A stretch of DNA of 64,000 nucleotides. It comes from Gautieria morchelliformis. Its lineage: Eukaryota; Basidiomycota; Agaricomycetes; Gomphales; Gomphaceae. Under the pieces are notes generated by a model. The model was not told where the DNA came from. It saw only the letters and a program-made list of their open reading frames with translations, and did no database searches. The stretch is from positions 89,425-153,424 of the forward strand of contig WHVA01000259.1 of the NCBI GenBank assembly GCA_015179125.1, given 5' to 3'. This document shows positions 52,510-64,000 of the stretch, piece by piece. The stretch's first letter is position 1. Each line of letters starts with the position of its first letter. The translations under genes and the position numbers were made by a program.

Positions 52510-53616
52510 TACAAGAATCCCGGAGTTCGGATCTAAAAGGACAGTGGCTCCAACTTGTGTGTTGCACCCCCAATGAACTATCATCCTAAGGATTTCAGAA
52601 TGGAAGTCAGAAGTTGGAAGAGATGGAGGAGAGATGGGTTCAAGAATCGAGCTAAGTCAAAGGTCGGAGGTCAGATGTCAGAGGTCAGAAGACCCAAGGT
52701 TGGAAGGTAGAAAGACAGAGATCTTGCAAACTCGCTATGCTAAGAACAGGAGACAGTGCAAAGGGAATCACTTATTGAACTCAATTATCTCATTGCAGAA
52801 ACAGAGAGCATACATGACTGGGTTTTATGCAAAGAGCTGGAACAACAAATAATGAGGCAAGAGTAAGCAATTCTGGTGCAAGCAGAAGTAACTATAACAA
52901 ACAGAGTAACTGACTAATGTGGAACAAGAGAACTATAAGGGGGTGCAAGGTAGAGTCAAGAACAATAGGCAAAAGAACAAGGGGAATGTAAGTCTAATGG
53001 ACATCAGAACAAACAGGACTCCTGATGTTCCCGACTTGGCATCCTGCTGTGCTAAGGGTCAACTACAGAGGGCTGATGAATCTGTTATTTCGTTATTTCA
53101 TTGCCTTGCCAAAATGGGAAGGACCGGGAGGAGTCTGCGCATTAACTCGAGCGCAGGGAATATAGAGAAAAGAAACTTGAGACTGATAGTGAGGACACTG
53201 TTAACTCACTCGACTGGACTCAACAATGTGAGTGAATGGGCTAAAACCAATGATTTGTTGTAGCTAAAGTCCTAGCTACTTATACAGTGATGAACAGGGG
53301 TAAAACCCTATGGAACATTGGATTAGGAGTGCATACATCACCAATGATGTCAATGATGATGCTATGTGTCCCTAGGTGGATAATCCATTGATGATGATGT
53401 ATGCCCCTAGGAGGATAATCCATTGATGATAATGTATGCCCCTAGGAAATGTCCTCGTAGAATCCAATAACAGAATAGAGTCCAAAGGGGGTGCATAAGG
53501 ACCAAAGGGAGTCAAGGGTCAAGGGTTGTGGATGTTGCAGAATAGAGTCGGAGGTGGTGCGGAAGTGATGGGGAGGTGGTGCAGAGGTGGTGGAGTTGAG
53601 CTGCATGGCCATAACA
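52510..53616 (-). repeat. solo LTR, minus strand, gypsy LTR family
   Basis: On the minus strand it runs from TGTTATGGCC (53616) to a degenerate end near 52510. The family 3' signature (GGTGCAACACACAAG, GGATGATAGTTCATTGG) is present. A TATAAA-like box (TGCATAAAACCC) and one-mismatch self-primer lie at about 52770-52830. Confidence 0.75.
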
Positions 53617-53929
53617 CTATTCTAAGAACATTTATCAAAGTTGTTCCAATGACATGGAGTGTAGTTCTCATGGGTTGCTTTTAACATGCCTTTTTTTATG
53701 CTGAGAGATAATAATGTAAGAAATTTAATTCCTGATTTTACTGTATAATAATGCCATAAAAAAGGTTACAGAAAAAGGAGATCTTAAAAAGACTTGTTGT
53801 GCCAAATTGACGTACTTACAGTTCTTTAAAAGGATATTAGATATATCCATCTGTGGAGCTATGAGACCTACTAAGTACCGACACTAGTCCGACAGTATGG
53901 GACGCCATCTAGAATCAGAGTGTGCTGCG
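53617..53929. other. AT-rich spacer, nothing recognised
   Basis: Short frames only, TTTTTT and AAAAAG runs. It may continue the LTR or target interrupted by the solo LTR. Confidence 0.3.
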
Positions 53930-54600
53930 ACAGGGAAATGAACGCATGTCCTTCATATATCTACATGGGTCATTCCACGAATAGTTAACGTAATGCACGA
54001 CTGCGTTGAGTCCGATACCCTGAGAACGGCATTATAGAGTCTACAACGTGTCAAAACATTGATACCAGGTAGCATCCAAAGCACAGCTGTTCAGCAAATG
54101 CGTCTGAGAAACACGGACCAACCCCTCGCAGATCACAGGAAAAGAAGCCTGGGTTAAGCGGTTGGATTTCAAATACAACGGCTGTGCTCTCAACAATCCA
54201 AAAAGATACGTTAGAATCGGAGGAGAGGAAGGGAAGTGACTCACTTGATCCACTCCTCTTAGGTAGAATCACACCATCTTTCCATTCCATCGATTGCGCG
54301 GGCCGACCCTGGTGTCATTATGCAAACTCAGTATTTTGATACAAGTCAATTTCCGGTGCCCAACTTGAAGGCGTGAGGCACTCAGGGAGCAGTCAAATGT
54401 TGACCATTGCACAGAAGCCCGAGAAAATATTCCCAGTGTACATGAGGGCCGCGCCAAAGTGCCATGGCATCGGGGTTTATGTAAATTATAAAACGTTTCC
54501 TGGCATGCCTCTATTTACGGACTCGTGGAAGGATGGCGCTGCCGAGGACAGCTTCGACCTGTCAAAGCTTGCAAGTAACACGTGTCTGTTGTATTCGGGG
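53930..54600 (+). repeat. left arm of a 0.65 kb inverted duplication
   Basis: Matches 55450-56125 in inverse orientation. Shared words include GTTGAGTCCGATACC/GGTATCGGACTCAAC-type sequence, GAGAGCACAGCC..TTGTATTTGAAAT and the GAGGACAGCTTCGACCTGT exon end. Confidence 0.7.
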
Positions 54601-54814
54601 AAGCGAGTGCCGCAGTGTCGGCGTGGAGTCTATGATGCTGGACAGCAGGGTGGGGGGCGACGAGCGCGAGCGCAGCCCTGGTGCCGACGAGGATGGGCGC
54701 GGGAGCGTGGAAGGCCGCGCGGTGCAGCTCGCACATAGGGTGAATTGCCTCGCGCTGAAAATGACGGGGAAGGCTGCGTTCCAGCCTGCAGGCGACTACG
54801 AAGGACGTATTTGA
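54373..54814 (+). pseudogene. two-exon remnant of an unrecognised gene
   Basis: The first part encodes QKPEKIFPVYMRA..KCHG, FTDSWKDGAAEDSFDL and ends at a GTCAAA donor-like site. The second part (after about 54623) encodes DERERSPGADEDGRGSVEGRA and LALKMTGKAAFQPAGDYEGRI-stop. The right arm of the inverted duplication carries the first exon in better condition on its minus strand (QKNEKIFRVYMSAKVPSG, YLYLWMWKDGTAEDSFDL, then GTGAAG). Family not recognised. Confidence 0.4.
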
Positions 54815-55449
54815 GGCTCCGTGCATTCGGATTGAGGCACTTTTTTGTGCTTCATCTGATAGTCTACTAGGTACCAGTGATTATACCCACCCCCGGCTCT
54901 GATTGCGACTCTGCGAGTGTGATGTCGTGTATTCTAAGTGTATGTAATGAGTGTGGATTTAGCCATTATGAATTATTCCCCGATCTGCAAATTATCATTC
55001 CTTGACTCTGCATCGGTTAGCGAGTGTTCAAGTCGATTGCTCTGCCTCAAAACGGTGGGGTTCGTAAAACTGAAGTGTACAGTGAGCGGAACGTCCACAA
55101 TCCGAATTAACTTGAAGCTTCTGATGCGGAGCAAACATCGTCGAAACGACAATTACCAAGCAGAAGGTGAGTTTGGTTGTGTCTGATCGTTCCACGTACA
55201 CATTCCATGGCCTGTAATTGTAAAAATGTTTCCGAGTAGCAAACAGCATCCCGGTGTCACGACCGTGGGTGGGGCGGCCGGAGGATCGAGGGAATGTGGG
55301 TGTGGCTGAATTGCACGGCAGAGCTCACTGATAATCAGTGGAAGTGAGCCTGGCGAATGGCGATTAGTGATGATAAAGTATTGGGTTCCGAGAGGCTCAC
55401 GCTCCGGCTCGCTGGCGGTAACACTTCGAAATAGGTGCGTTGGAATGCA
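54815..55449. other. spacer of the inverted duplication, no gene
   Basis: Short frames only. Contains TTCATCTGATAGTCTACTAG and other unique sequence. Confidence 0.3.
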
Positions 55450-56125
55450 ACAGACACGTGCTACTTACAAACCTTCACAGGTCGAAGCTGTCCTCAGCAG
55501 TGCCATCCTTCCACATCCATAAATAGAGGTACTGCCAGGAAACGTTTGTAAACCCCGATGGCACTTTGGCACTCATGTACACCCGGAATATTTTCTCGTT
55601 CTTCTGTGATTGCTCAAAACATGGTGAGATATTCTTGGATAGAAGCTAGCGTTTACCCCTCGTGGGTAGGGTGTCAGGCACGCCTTATTATTGCGACTCG
55701 GCAGGATCGATCCGAACTTGCTCCCCGACTAGGAAGCCTTGAGCACCGGATATTGGTACACAAATATTTAATTCTCCAGGACGTGACTTAAACCGAGCCA
55801 AATGAGGTCACAATGAACCGAGCCATACCACAATCTATTCCATGTGAAGATGGGTGATTCCCCAGGATACTGGATCAAGTGCGTCACTTCCGTTCCTTTT
55901 CCCTGTTCCTATTGTCTCTATTCAAATTTGTATCATTGAGAGCACAGCCATTGTATTTGAAATGCTTAACCCATGACGCTTGTCCTGTGATCTGCGTGGC
56001 GTTGATGCATGCTTCAACATTTTTGACACGTTGTAAACTCTATAACGCCGTTCTCAGCGTATCGGACTCAACGCAATCATGGATTAGGCTGACTATTTGT
56101 GGAATGCTCCAAGTAGATATATAGA
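55450..56125 (-). repeat. right arm of the 0.65 kb inverted duplication
   Basis: Inverse copy of 53930-54600. Its outer end runs to the promoter of the gene at 56169, so that gene's upstream region exists in two copies. Confidence 0.7.
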
Positions 56126-56168
56126 GGGCTTGCGTTCGTTTCCTTACCGCAACATACTCTGATCCCAG
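56100..56168 (+). promoter_or_regulatory. TATA-type promoter of the zinc-finger-like gene
   Basis: AGATATATAGAGG (about 56113-56126) lies 45-55 bases before ATG 56169. It is at the edge of the inverted duplication. Confidence 0.4.
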
Positions 56169-57962
56169 ATGGCGTACGACACCAGCTACACGCACTATAG
56201 CAGTGATGAGGTCTCGGCCGCACACGCTCCCCCGTATTATGCTCCTGCAGATCACGTGCATCAGGAAGCACCTGTCGACCCACAAGCATGGCTGTTAGAG
56301 TATCAGCTAGCGCAACTTGTTGGAGGCACCTCGGTCCCCCCAGATTGGACTGATGACGCCGGTCAACCCTCTCAGTATGTGTCGCCAGGTTCTGTCAGAG
56401 TGAAGAAAAGCTCACTGGCTCACACACAGACATGCGCCGCTTTTGACGGCAGACGGGTTTGTTCCACAGGTTCTACCATGTGTTGCCGGTGGACCAGTCG
56501 AAGAATGTCCACCAGGGACGGAACATGTCCCATACGACTTGGCTGGGCAGATATGCTCAGATTATGGGTAGGGACAAGCATCCTATGGCATGCTATACCA
56601 GTACTCACCTTTTCTCAAGCGGCCAACCGGAATGGCCGCATTGCGCACCGCCGATAGGCAACAACGACCAGGTTTACGGCGACAGGATACTCCAGACCAG
56701 CGCAGCGGTCAGCAGTGCTCGCTCAGAGTACCTTTCCGTCCGGCAGGACATATCCTACACCGGTGCGGCTCATCACACTGGCTCGACAAGCTCACCTGTC
56801 GGCTATCGTGTGGACGAATATGCTTTCGGGTAAGCTCGCCGTTATACGTGACAATAGAAAAGTCATTATCTTGTTCTTAAGCCGGCAGCCGGAAGGAGAT
56901 TATCACCCGATGGATCACTGTGATCCATGCCAACCTCTGAATGGCGCACCACTCTCTGGAAGTGGCTCTGGCTCAGAATATCAGCAATTTGTGAGGGAAG
57001 AATTTCCCCCCAGTGGACATACAGACGGGACATTTGATGAGGATTCAACGGAATACTTCGGGTAGGCGCAAACCTTTTTGTGTAATAACGCATATCTGAG
57101 ATGGTTATAAGGGGTCCAGACACAGGACCAAGTTTTCTACCGCAAGCAGCCCATGCCGCTTCTAAGCATGGCATGGAAGAGCTTGGGCCAATCTCATGCC
57201 ACGCGGGTCCCAGTGGTCAGACAGGCCGGACCTTCAGCTCATATCCAGGCTTGATGGAAGACCTCGGGTAGGCAAATATTTTTTATGGATGTAATAGTAC
57301 ATATCTGATCTAGTTCTCAAGCGATCAAGATACTAGGGGTTTTTACCTCCCATCGGTAAATGTGCCATACAGTGACAATGGTACACTACCGTATCAGGGA
57401 ACGTCCTATGATAGCGGAGGAGAAACTACACAGATGGTGGGCAGAACATGTGCGTGGCTTCGTGTGTGTTCGACAGACAGACATAACCCTGACGGATGCT
57501 ACAGGCCCACCATCCAAAATGAACAATTATATTACACCAGGGGTGGCGTGGACCACCACGGCCACCCCACCGGCAGCAAATGTTGCCAGTTTGGAGATGG
57601 TGGGATCCCTGACAATGCAGCCAGATCCAGTACCTTCCTCTCCAAGCCCGCACCCCGAGCCATCAAATAGCGTTGACGGCGATGCGGAGCATGCGGAGAC
57701 GGCACAGCACTCACACCAGTGCCGGTTGGACAGTGGATGCGGCAAGACATGCGGTGCAGATGTTTCCATCAACCGCAAACGGCACTTCAAGTCCCACCTC
57801 AGGCGTGAGCTTAGGCGCATTAAGAATGGGTCGATGGACCTATCTGGTGCGAAGATAATCAAATCCGAGGCTGACCTTCGCCGTGCGGAGGAGCTGGAGT
57901 GCCGTGCCCCTACGGGTGCACAATATATGGTGTGCGGAACGACGTTACGCCCGGAAGGCTAA
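56169..57962 (+). CDS. seven-exon protein with C-terminal zinc-finger-like region
   Basis: Exons 56169-56388, 56453-56567, 56620-56829, 56882-57061, 57112-57267, 57322-57436 and 57477-57962 join in one frame of 493 aa. Four successive introns are all phase 2, start G-GTA(A/G)G and end in AAG; the exons before them end in (D/E)Y.G or DLG, suggesting exon duplication. The N-terminal 350 residues are Tyr/Ser/Gly/Pro-rich. The end is basic and Cys/His-bearing (CRLDSGCGKTCGADVSINRK, then HFKSH). Just past the stop another frame reads ARKANLR-stop-HLEQTCW, typical C2H2 finger text, so the true C-terminus was probably lost by a one-base shift near 57935. Possibly a transcription factor; uncertain. 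Confidence 0.5.
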
Positions 57963-59774
57963 TCTTCGGTGACATCTGGAGCAGACGTGCTGGAAACCGC
58001 TCAGCGACAAGGAGATAGATGACGTCGCCACAAAAGCCTTTTCACGCAAAGGCAAGACGTCGCGGAGAACATGAGGGTTTTCAACGAGTTGGCCCATAGG
58101 AAATTTGAAGAATCAGGTGCTCGTAGAAGCATGCATCCCATACCGACCAATTCATTGAAATTTGCGAGCCTGATGTAAATTGCCTCGTATGATGAACGAT
58201 TGAAGTCAGAAGATACCGCACTTTGAGCGCATTGGCCGCGGCAGGCCGTCACATGGGCCGGTCACGTGTGACGCATGCGCGTTCCCCTCTGAACGATTTT
58301 CCACCCACACCCATATTTTGCGTGCTCGAAATCGGTTTGCCGCAGAGGACCGCTCGTATACAGAGGCTTATGGCAGCATCTCTGGGAATTCGGCTATCCA
58401 TGGTACCTTACCGTTGCTTACTCCGTCTTGCTCTGTACAGCATACCTTTATTCCCATATAAAACTGCCTATATTTGTCCTGAAGGGACACTTCCTATCCG
58501 TCTTACTGTAAGCCCCGCGTTGCGGAAGCATGGTCAATTCCTGTGCGACCTTAATTAGTGTGCGTACTCGACTTTCTTCCGGATGTCTACTTATACTACG
58601 GTTCTCATTGACGACTCGACCCGAAAGGCACACTTGACTTCCGTGCCTGAATACACGCAGAATTTGCGCACTAGAGACTAGAGTACGATGGTAAATATCG
58701 CACAATTACCGAAGGAAGCACAACAGCGCGGTCGTTCCCCAACTGACCCTCTTTCCATCCCTGCTAAATGCCCCACACACGTATACCTTGCGGCGGTCCA
58801 AGCATTCCAATTTGCTTGGAAACATTGTAGGGGAGAGACATCTACCAACAATTTCTTCCATTAGCTTTGTCTCTTCGTTCAGCACGGGGATACTAAGCTG
58901 ATGAAGACTAGCTCACGGTAGAAACTCATCGTGTATGACGCTTCTGCTTGATTTGCAAGTCGGCCCCGGCAGTGAATTGTATTTCATTATTATCAGCTCC
59001 CGATCGCTGATCGCATTGCGGCACGCCCTGTCAATGAACAAGCGGCGCAGTCCGTTGGTTACAGAACACGTCGCTTTCAAACGCTAATTTCTCAGACACC
59101 TACGTCTTCCACTGCTTTCCCAGCCTTTCACAGAACCATCCCATCACCCGTTCAAAGTTTGAGGACCCGCAAGCAGTTGGGGTCTCAATGGGACTGGCCG
59201 CGCGATATCCATTCCTATCAGTCTGCGACTTTGCGTTGGACCGGTTCCCATTTGAACATGCGCTGTAGCACATTCCCCTATACCTCTTAAACAATGTAGC
59301 CATCATCATGGTCTTTTATGGGCCCCAGTTTTCCCAGGGGACAAACATGTCGTTCAGCATGGAGGTGGGCTCCACTTCTCCGAGAAGCGAGAAGTGATGT
59401 ACGAGGACACATAACTTTGACGGGCCACCTCCCGGATACGAAAATCCATGCTGACAGGCCAATAGAGGGAAGAGATGACGCAGAGGAAAAGAACTGCCAA
59501 GTGTGGTCGAGAGAAGTGAGGAGGTTTCTGGAGTCGGATGGTCGGGTCAGGAATCCTGAGATAACAATTCTGCGTCTTGAGCTCCATGTGGCAGTTGATA
59601 TCTTCTGACGATTAGCTGTTTTGACGATCCTTCGAGACTAACGGCGAAAAAGTCATACACATCAAGTTGAGGTTGCTGCTCCTGGGTGCACCTCCCTACA
59701 AAATGTCTCGGTGAGAGAAATGAAAAACTCGTAAGGCGTTGTCTGTGGATTCTAAGGACTATAACATAGTAAGC
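57963..59774. other. decayed 3' part of the zinc-finger-like gene, then unannotated sequence
   Basis: 57.96-58.20 kb holds frame fragments (SDKEIDDVATKAFSRKGK; VFNELAHRKFEESGARR) that look like the former C-terminus of the upstream gene. 58.2-59.35 kb shows only short frames. 59.35-59.77 kb has minus-strand fragments that may belong to the F-box-like relic. Confidence 0.35.
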
Positions 59775-60503
59775 ACTGTCAGCGAAAAACGGAAGGCTTG
59801 AGATGTCTGCCAGTCCTCCAATTCCAAATAAAAGGCTCGCCACTGGAATCGCCAGGAAAGAGCGAAAAAGGAAGGCGAGGAAGTCGCCTATAACCTGGAT
59901 GGTGAGCATTGAGGGAGTGGTGACGGGGATACAAGATAGAATGGATCAGAGGCATTAGGATGGTTTCCACCACTACTCATGGCACGCAAATGGATCGGAT
60001 ACCTGCGCAACCGTCCAGCAGGCCTACATAAGAAATAGGGCAACAAACACAGCTAAGAGATCAATAATACGCACACTGCGAGAGTCTCACTTTGGGCGGT
60101 CAGGACTACGAGGTCACTGTGCAGGGTCCATTGCGAAATCCCGTATGGTTACCCTATATTCACATGTTCCCAGGTGTGCACAGGAGATCCATGTGCCGCC
60201 GAGGGCAGCCGTATGAACGCCAGTCCACGCGTCGTCATCGATGTTTCAATGCCGCGAGCCAGGACACACCATAAAGCTCCCATGGTGACCCTGAGGACAG
60301 TAGAGGGTGTGTTTCTGGCGGAAGTGAAGCTTGAAGGTCGGCCCAGCCTTGTTCGATAGTTTTGAGTTGAGCAAGTCGTTCAGGAATTGAACGCCGAGAA
60401 TCCGTTCGTGCATCTTCAACACACCTGCAACAGCAAGCTCCATGCGATACTGCAAGATCAACGCATCTCGGATCGTTTCATGAAGAACGCGACAAGTCTG
60501 CAA
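59775..60503 (-). pseudogene. F-box-like protein relic (basidiomycete family)
   Basis: The minus strand starts MQTCRVLHETIRDALILQY and RMELAVAGV, then shifts one frame to ERLAQLKTIEQGWADLQASL and SGSPWELYG, later SSGEPFIWNWRTGRHLK. This is the layout of a large basidiomycete family: an F-box-like helix, LQY.IEL..AGM, ER...L...E..W, a W-rich propeller-like part and IWNW.TG. Frameshifts and stops break it several times. The ATG may not be the true start because the F-box itself should lie upstream. Confidence 0.6.
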
Positions 60504-61603
60504 AATGTCAAGTACTTATAAGAAAGCTCCAGGTAGCTTGGACGTAGGACAGTCATTACTAGCAAGCAATGTCATATGTCATATGTCCAGCTCATTGAAA
60601 ATGTGTATAAGAATTTCGTTGGGAAGAGCCCGCCGAACTACGTGACGCGCGGGCCTCAGATTTAGGGGATGACACTGGTAGAACGATGGGTAGTTTCTAC
60701 AGGGTTGATCTATGTGGCATACCGTATACAGATATTCAATGATTGGTATCGCTATGGAGCATTATATCTGGTTGGGCCATGAGTTCGTTGTCGTTGCATG
60801 GTCACGTCTGAGAGTTGGAGTGAATGTGCCTGGGTAGCATACTTCGATGATACCAGCCGAAACCCTGTTTTTGTTACGGCATGTTGGCAGCCTGCTGCTT
60901 TGAATAGCGGAAAAAGGCACAGGCTACCATATAGGGAATTCAATTGGTGGCCTGTGCGCATGCCCCTTGGCGCCTAATGGTAGTATATAGGGCCCTCGAC
61001 CCGTTCAACTTTTCCTTACCACTCTGGCCTATTGGTGAGTACCCCTAACAAGTTAAGCAGAGAGAGAGAGGAGAGAGAGAGAGAAAATATTAATGTGCTT
61101 GAAGCGCTGGGCGCTTATGGTGCACTGTAGCTACATGACATGGCAACTGCCCCAACGTAGTTTTAAAAAGGATGTACTTTAAAATAAACAATGCGGAAGG
61201 AGGGGGGAGCGATTCGACACCGCAGATGCACCTGACCCCATATGGGGTGGGAGACATGGTTCTAAACCTGTTGCGCTTCTGAAGATGGATTGCATCTCTG
61301 GAGCTTTTGTCTCTTGCCGCGGAGGGATCCCGCTACTGGTCCCCAGTAGCGGTCAAAACTCCCCATATCTCCAGTGCATTTGGCCTGCGGTGCATCTAAC
61401 TACAGGGGCGGTAGGGATTCCAACAGGAAGAAAGGGCGGTGACAGAAAGACTGGGGTGTATAAAATTGGCCGGGGAGGTGCAAGAGGGCCAATCCCTCAT
61501 GAAAATAGTCCGGCACAAATGAGGGCGGACTAGGGGTGACGTAGCTCTGTGGGGGTTGGCGTCAGTCTAGTGCAGCAGAGTAAAGCAGGTATAGGGGAAG
61601 GGC
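60504..61603. other. no gene recognised; probably includes the LINE 3' region
   Basis: Short frames only, apart from the AG repeat at 61059. 61.2-61.6 kb is GC-richer and could be the 3' UTR of the minus-strand LINE, but no poly-A (poly-T on plus) end is visible. Confidence 0.35.
61059..61084. repeat. AG dinucleotide microsatellite
   Basis: About 26 bases of AG/GAG repeats interrupted once by GG. Confidence 0.85.
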
Positions 61604-64000
61604 TTAGGGTAGAGGAGCTTTGCGTGGTGCTATGTCTGTGTATCTTTCGAAGTGTTTGGTGTCCTGAATGTACTGCAAGGCTTTGGCGACAGTCTTCGGG
61701 TCTCCGAGCAGGCGTGGGATGGAGTGGCTGGCCTTGCCTGCTCCGTGCCTAAGGGCTCGCGTTGAGCTGTATAACATCTGCAGGTCTTGAGATAGTGGGC
61801 AACTGTCTCGGCTGCCTGCATCGCCTGCACAGGGCAGAGCCACCGCTTTGATCCTCTTGAGAAAGTGGTTGAGGGAGACGTGCCCTGTGCGTAATTGCAC
61901 TATAATGCTGGAGCGCGGCGCGGTAGTGAACGGAGCTTCTTGTACAACCTCCTGTTTGGCATCTTGGAGTCAACTCTGGACATTTTTTGAAAGCGTGGAG
62001 ATGAGGCCCACGCCTTGCGCCAGCGGCGGAGTAGCATGCCCTTGGACGCCTTTGAGTGCCATTATGCTGGTTGGAAGGCGTTTGCTTAGCAGGTGCGGAG
62101 GTCAGCAGTATCGGAGGTATCGCCTTCTGCGGCCCTCTTTGCATGCGCATCAGCAAGCTCGTTACCTTCAATACCTGTGTGACCCGGAACCCATTCTAGA
62201 TGGATTCGCAGGCGGGGCCGTCTACGCTTAAGCTTGCGGATGGCCGCGTGGATTTCATCCAGGAGGTACTGGGCCGGCTGAGGGCGGTTGTTCTGGAGAG
62301 CCTGAATCGCAGCTTGATTATCCAGGGTAATCAGCGCGGTTCTGACAGGGGGGTGCCTCTCCAGGAGCGCTATTCCAGCAGGACGCCTACTAGTTCACCC
62401 TCGAAGACAGTGTGCTTCGAGTCTTTACCAAGCCTGAAGCGTAGGGCTTCGCCTGTACTTGGGACGATCGCAGCTGCTCCAACATTACCTTTGAAACCCG
62501 AGCCATCCGAGTATACGCTGATGTCGTCTAGCCTGGTCCTGAGCCTGCTCGCAGAGTCCGGTTTGCTGCCGGCAATGTAGGCAGTGAAGGAGGGGCGCCA
62601 GCTGGGGTGGTGTCAGCTGTGATGGATGGTCTCAATGGTGCGAGGTTTGATCTTGTAGCTCCAGAGGAGGTTGTGGATTGGGGAGGGATGGGTGTGCGGC
62701 CGCCTTTTCGCCCCGCTCTGGACCGCTCTGAAAAGGGGATGAGTGTCCGGGAGGGTGGCAAGGCGAAGGGCCTCGCGATGACAGGTGTCATCAAGGTGAA
62801 GCTGAACCGGAGGGATCATGGCATGAAGTTCCATGACGTCGGTGGCTGTTGACCTGTATGCTCCAGTGATTAGTATACAACCTAGACGCTGTACCTTAGG
62901 ATCTTCAGGTGTCCAACCGACCCCGTTTGACGCCCCGTGCTGGCAGCTTGGTGGGGGGGGTGAACCACACTGGGAGCGCGTACTCAAGCTTGGGCAGCAC
63001 CATGGAGGTGTAGAGCTGGCGGACGTGACGTTCAGGAAGGCTGAAGGATGGCCTGGTGAGCTCTTCACAGCCAGAAGGAGGCTTTCAGCCTTCTGCACCG
63101 CTTGTTGCACGTGCGGGTGCCATCTGAGTTCTTGGTCGATTAGGACCCCTAGCAGGCGCGCCTCAGGCACACACGCGATAACATGCTGGGTTTGTCTGTG
63201 GACAAAGTCAGCACGTCATATGTCCTTGCACCTTGTGAGCCTTAGACACTGAAATTTGGAGAGGTCAGCAGGGAGTTGTGGGCTGCCGACCAGTCTGTCT
63301 GCTTATCGAGCATGTCTTGAGAATTTCATCGCACTCTTCAAAAGAGCTACCGGTCGCCATGAAGAAATTGTCGTCCACTAAGCGCCGCCGTCCTCGTTTG
63401 CACCCCGTGGAATGGCCAGAGGCCATAGCTGTAAATAAGATAAAGGCTCATCGAGGCAGTTTCGCCTTGCCCGATTCCGTTGTAATATCAATGGGCATTG
63501 AGGAAAAATCGTCAAAACTCAGCGTGGTTTTTCTGTTCCTGAGCATGGCTTCAAAGAAGACTACAACCTCGTTCGGATACCCAAGCCTGGACATGTTCTT
63601 GAGAAGGCGGTCAGTCACCGCATTGGGGAAGGCATTTGCAATGTCGAGGAAGATAATGGTGACGACCTTGCGACTGCGCCAGGCTGACTTGACATGGTGA
63701 GTGAGATGGAGGAGCGAGTCCACCGTAGTCTTTCCCGGCAGTCCTCCGAAATGACGCGAGGGGAGGAGATTGTGGGACCGTAAGGTACACCGTTATGTCA
63801 GTCATTACCCCAGAGATTATCTTACCCATCGTGTTGTACAGCGATAGGCCTCTATGCCTTAGCGATGGTGTAGTCTGAACGGCCTGGCTTGCGTAGAACT
63901 ATGGTTTTCCATGTGCGCCAGCGCGCTGGGAAGTAGCCTAGCTGGAGGACAGCCCGCAGGCATGCGTGGAGCAGTGGCGTCAGCGTACTTGCACATTCTT
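61604..64000 (-). mobile_element. Tad-like LINE, 3' part of ORF2, degenerate, cut by window edge
   Basis: Reading the minus strand from the right edge: RT N-terminal part (LRKPGR..., LYNTMGKIIS), then VVTIIFLDIANAFPNAVTDRLL, LSFDDFSS and a VDDNFFMA catalytic box (about 63370). Next VPEARLLGVLIDQELRWHPHVQ, an RNase H region (LDNQAA, HLEWVPGHTGIEGNELAD) and the C-terminal LRTGHVSLNHFLKRIKAV with a Cys-poor zinc-binding remnant (ETVAHYLKTC). Coding ends near 61604. At least five frame changes and stops break it. ORF1, the endonuclease and the 5' end lie beyond the window. RT plus RNase H with this tail is the Tad1/I-type layout of fungal LINEs. Confidence 0.85.

Noticed and set aside
58001-58705. 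Minus-strand frames of 83-85 codons
   Set aside because: The first is antisense to the decayed C-terminal text of the zinc-finger-like gene; the second has no motif or conserved feature.

Overview
The window looks like an accessory, transposon-rich, possibly subtelomere-like region of a mushroom-forming basidiomycete (Agaricomycetes). The reasons are short spliceosomal introns (about 40-170 bp, GT-AG with one GC-AG), a fungal STAND/NLR gene, a chromodomain Ty3/gypsy element, fungal-type Helitrons with a GC hairpin and CTAG 3' end, a Tad-like LINE and fragments of basidiomycete F-box-like genes. I ran no searches; families are recognised from motifs.

Layout. 1-1.35 kb: end of an element cut by the window (RG-rich ORF plus putative LTR). 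1.48-9.49 kb: a frameshifted gypsy chromovirus with Tf1-like self-priming signals, an A7 frameshift site and an antisense Zn2Cys6 ORF. 9.49-12.5 kb: relics of a diflavin reductase gene and of an NLR gene, the latter split by a block holding a TGACTCA-rich promoter-like stretch and a foldback MITE. 12.96-19.51 kb (minus): an apparently intact 14-exon NLR gene whose exons join in frame as Helo-like N domain, NACHT, 22 ankyrin repeats and a Tup1-like seven-blade WD40 domain (1825 aa). 19.7-23.5 kb: block A of a segmental duplication. 23.98-24.48 kb: a tubulin cofactor A gene between inverted repeats. 24.6-27.07 kb: two tandem 1.2 kb units carrying palindromes.

27.2-36.93 kb: three Helitron ends in one orientation, one belonging to a complete 6 kb autonomous element (1654-aa RepHel), with solo LTRs between them. 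37.1-47.75 kb: block B, inverted and block-permuted relative to A, carrying a copia element (TSD AGTAT) and a non-autonomous hAT (TSD TCAAAGTT); block A preserves both empty sites. 47.8-56.1 kb: degenerate sequence with a gag-like LTR-element relic, a minus-strand solo LTR and a 0.65 kb inverted duplication. 56.17-57.96 kb: a seven-exon gene ending in a zinc-finger-like region. 59.8-60.5 kb: F-box-like relic. 61.6-64 kb: minus-strand LINE, cut by the window edge.

The genes do not form a pathway. The likely working genes are the NLR (intracellular non-self sensing or cell death), perhaps the zinc-finger-like gene and the tubulin cofactor. The Helitron ORF is the one clearly intact transposon gene.
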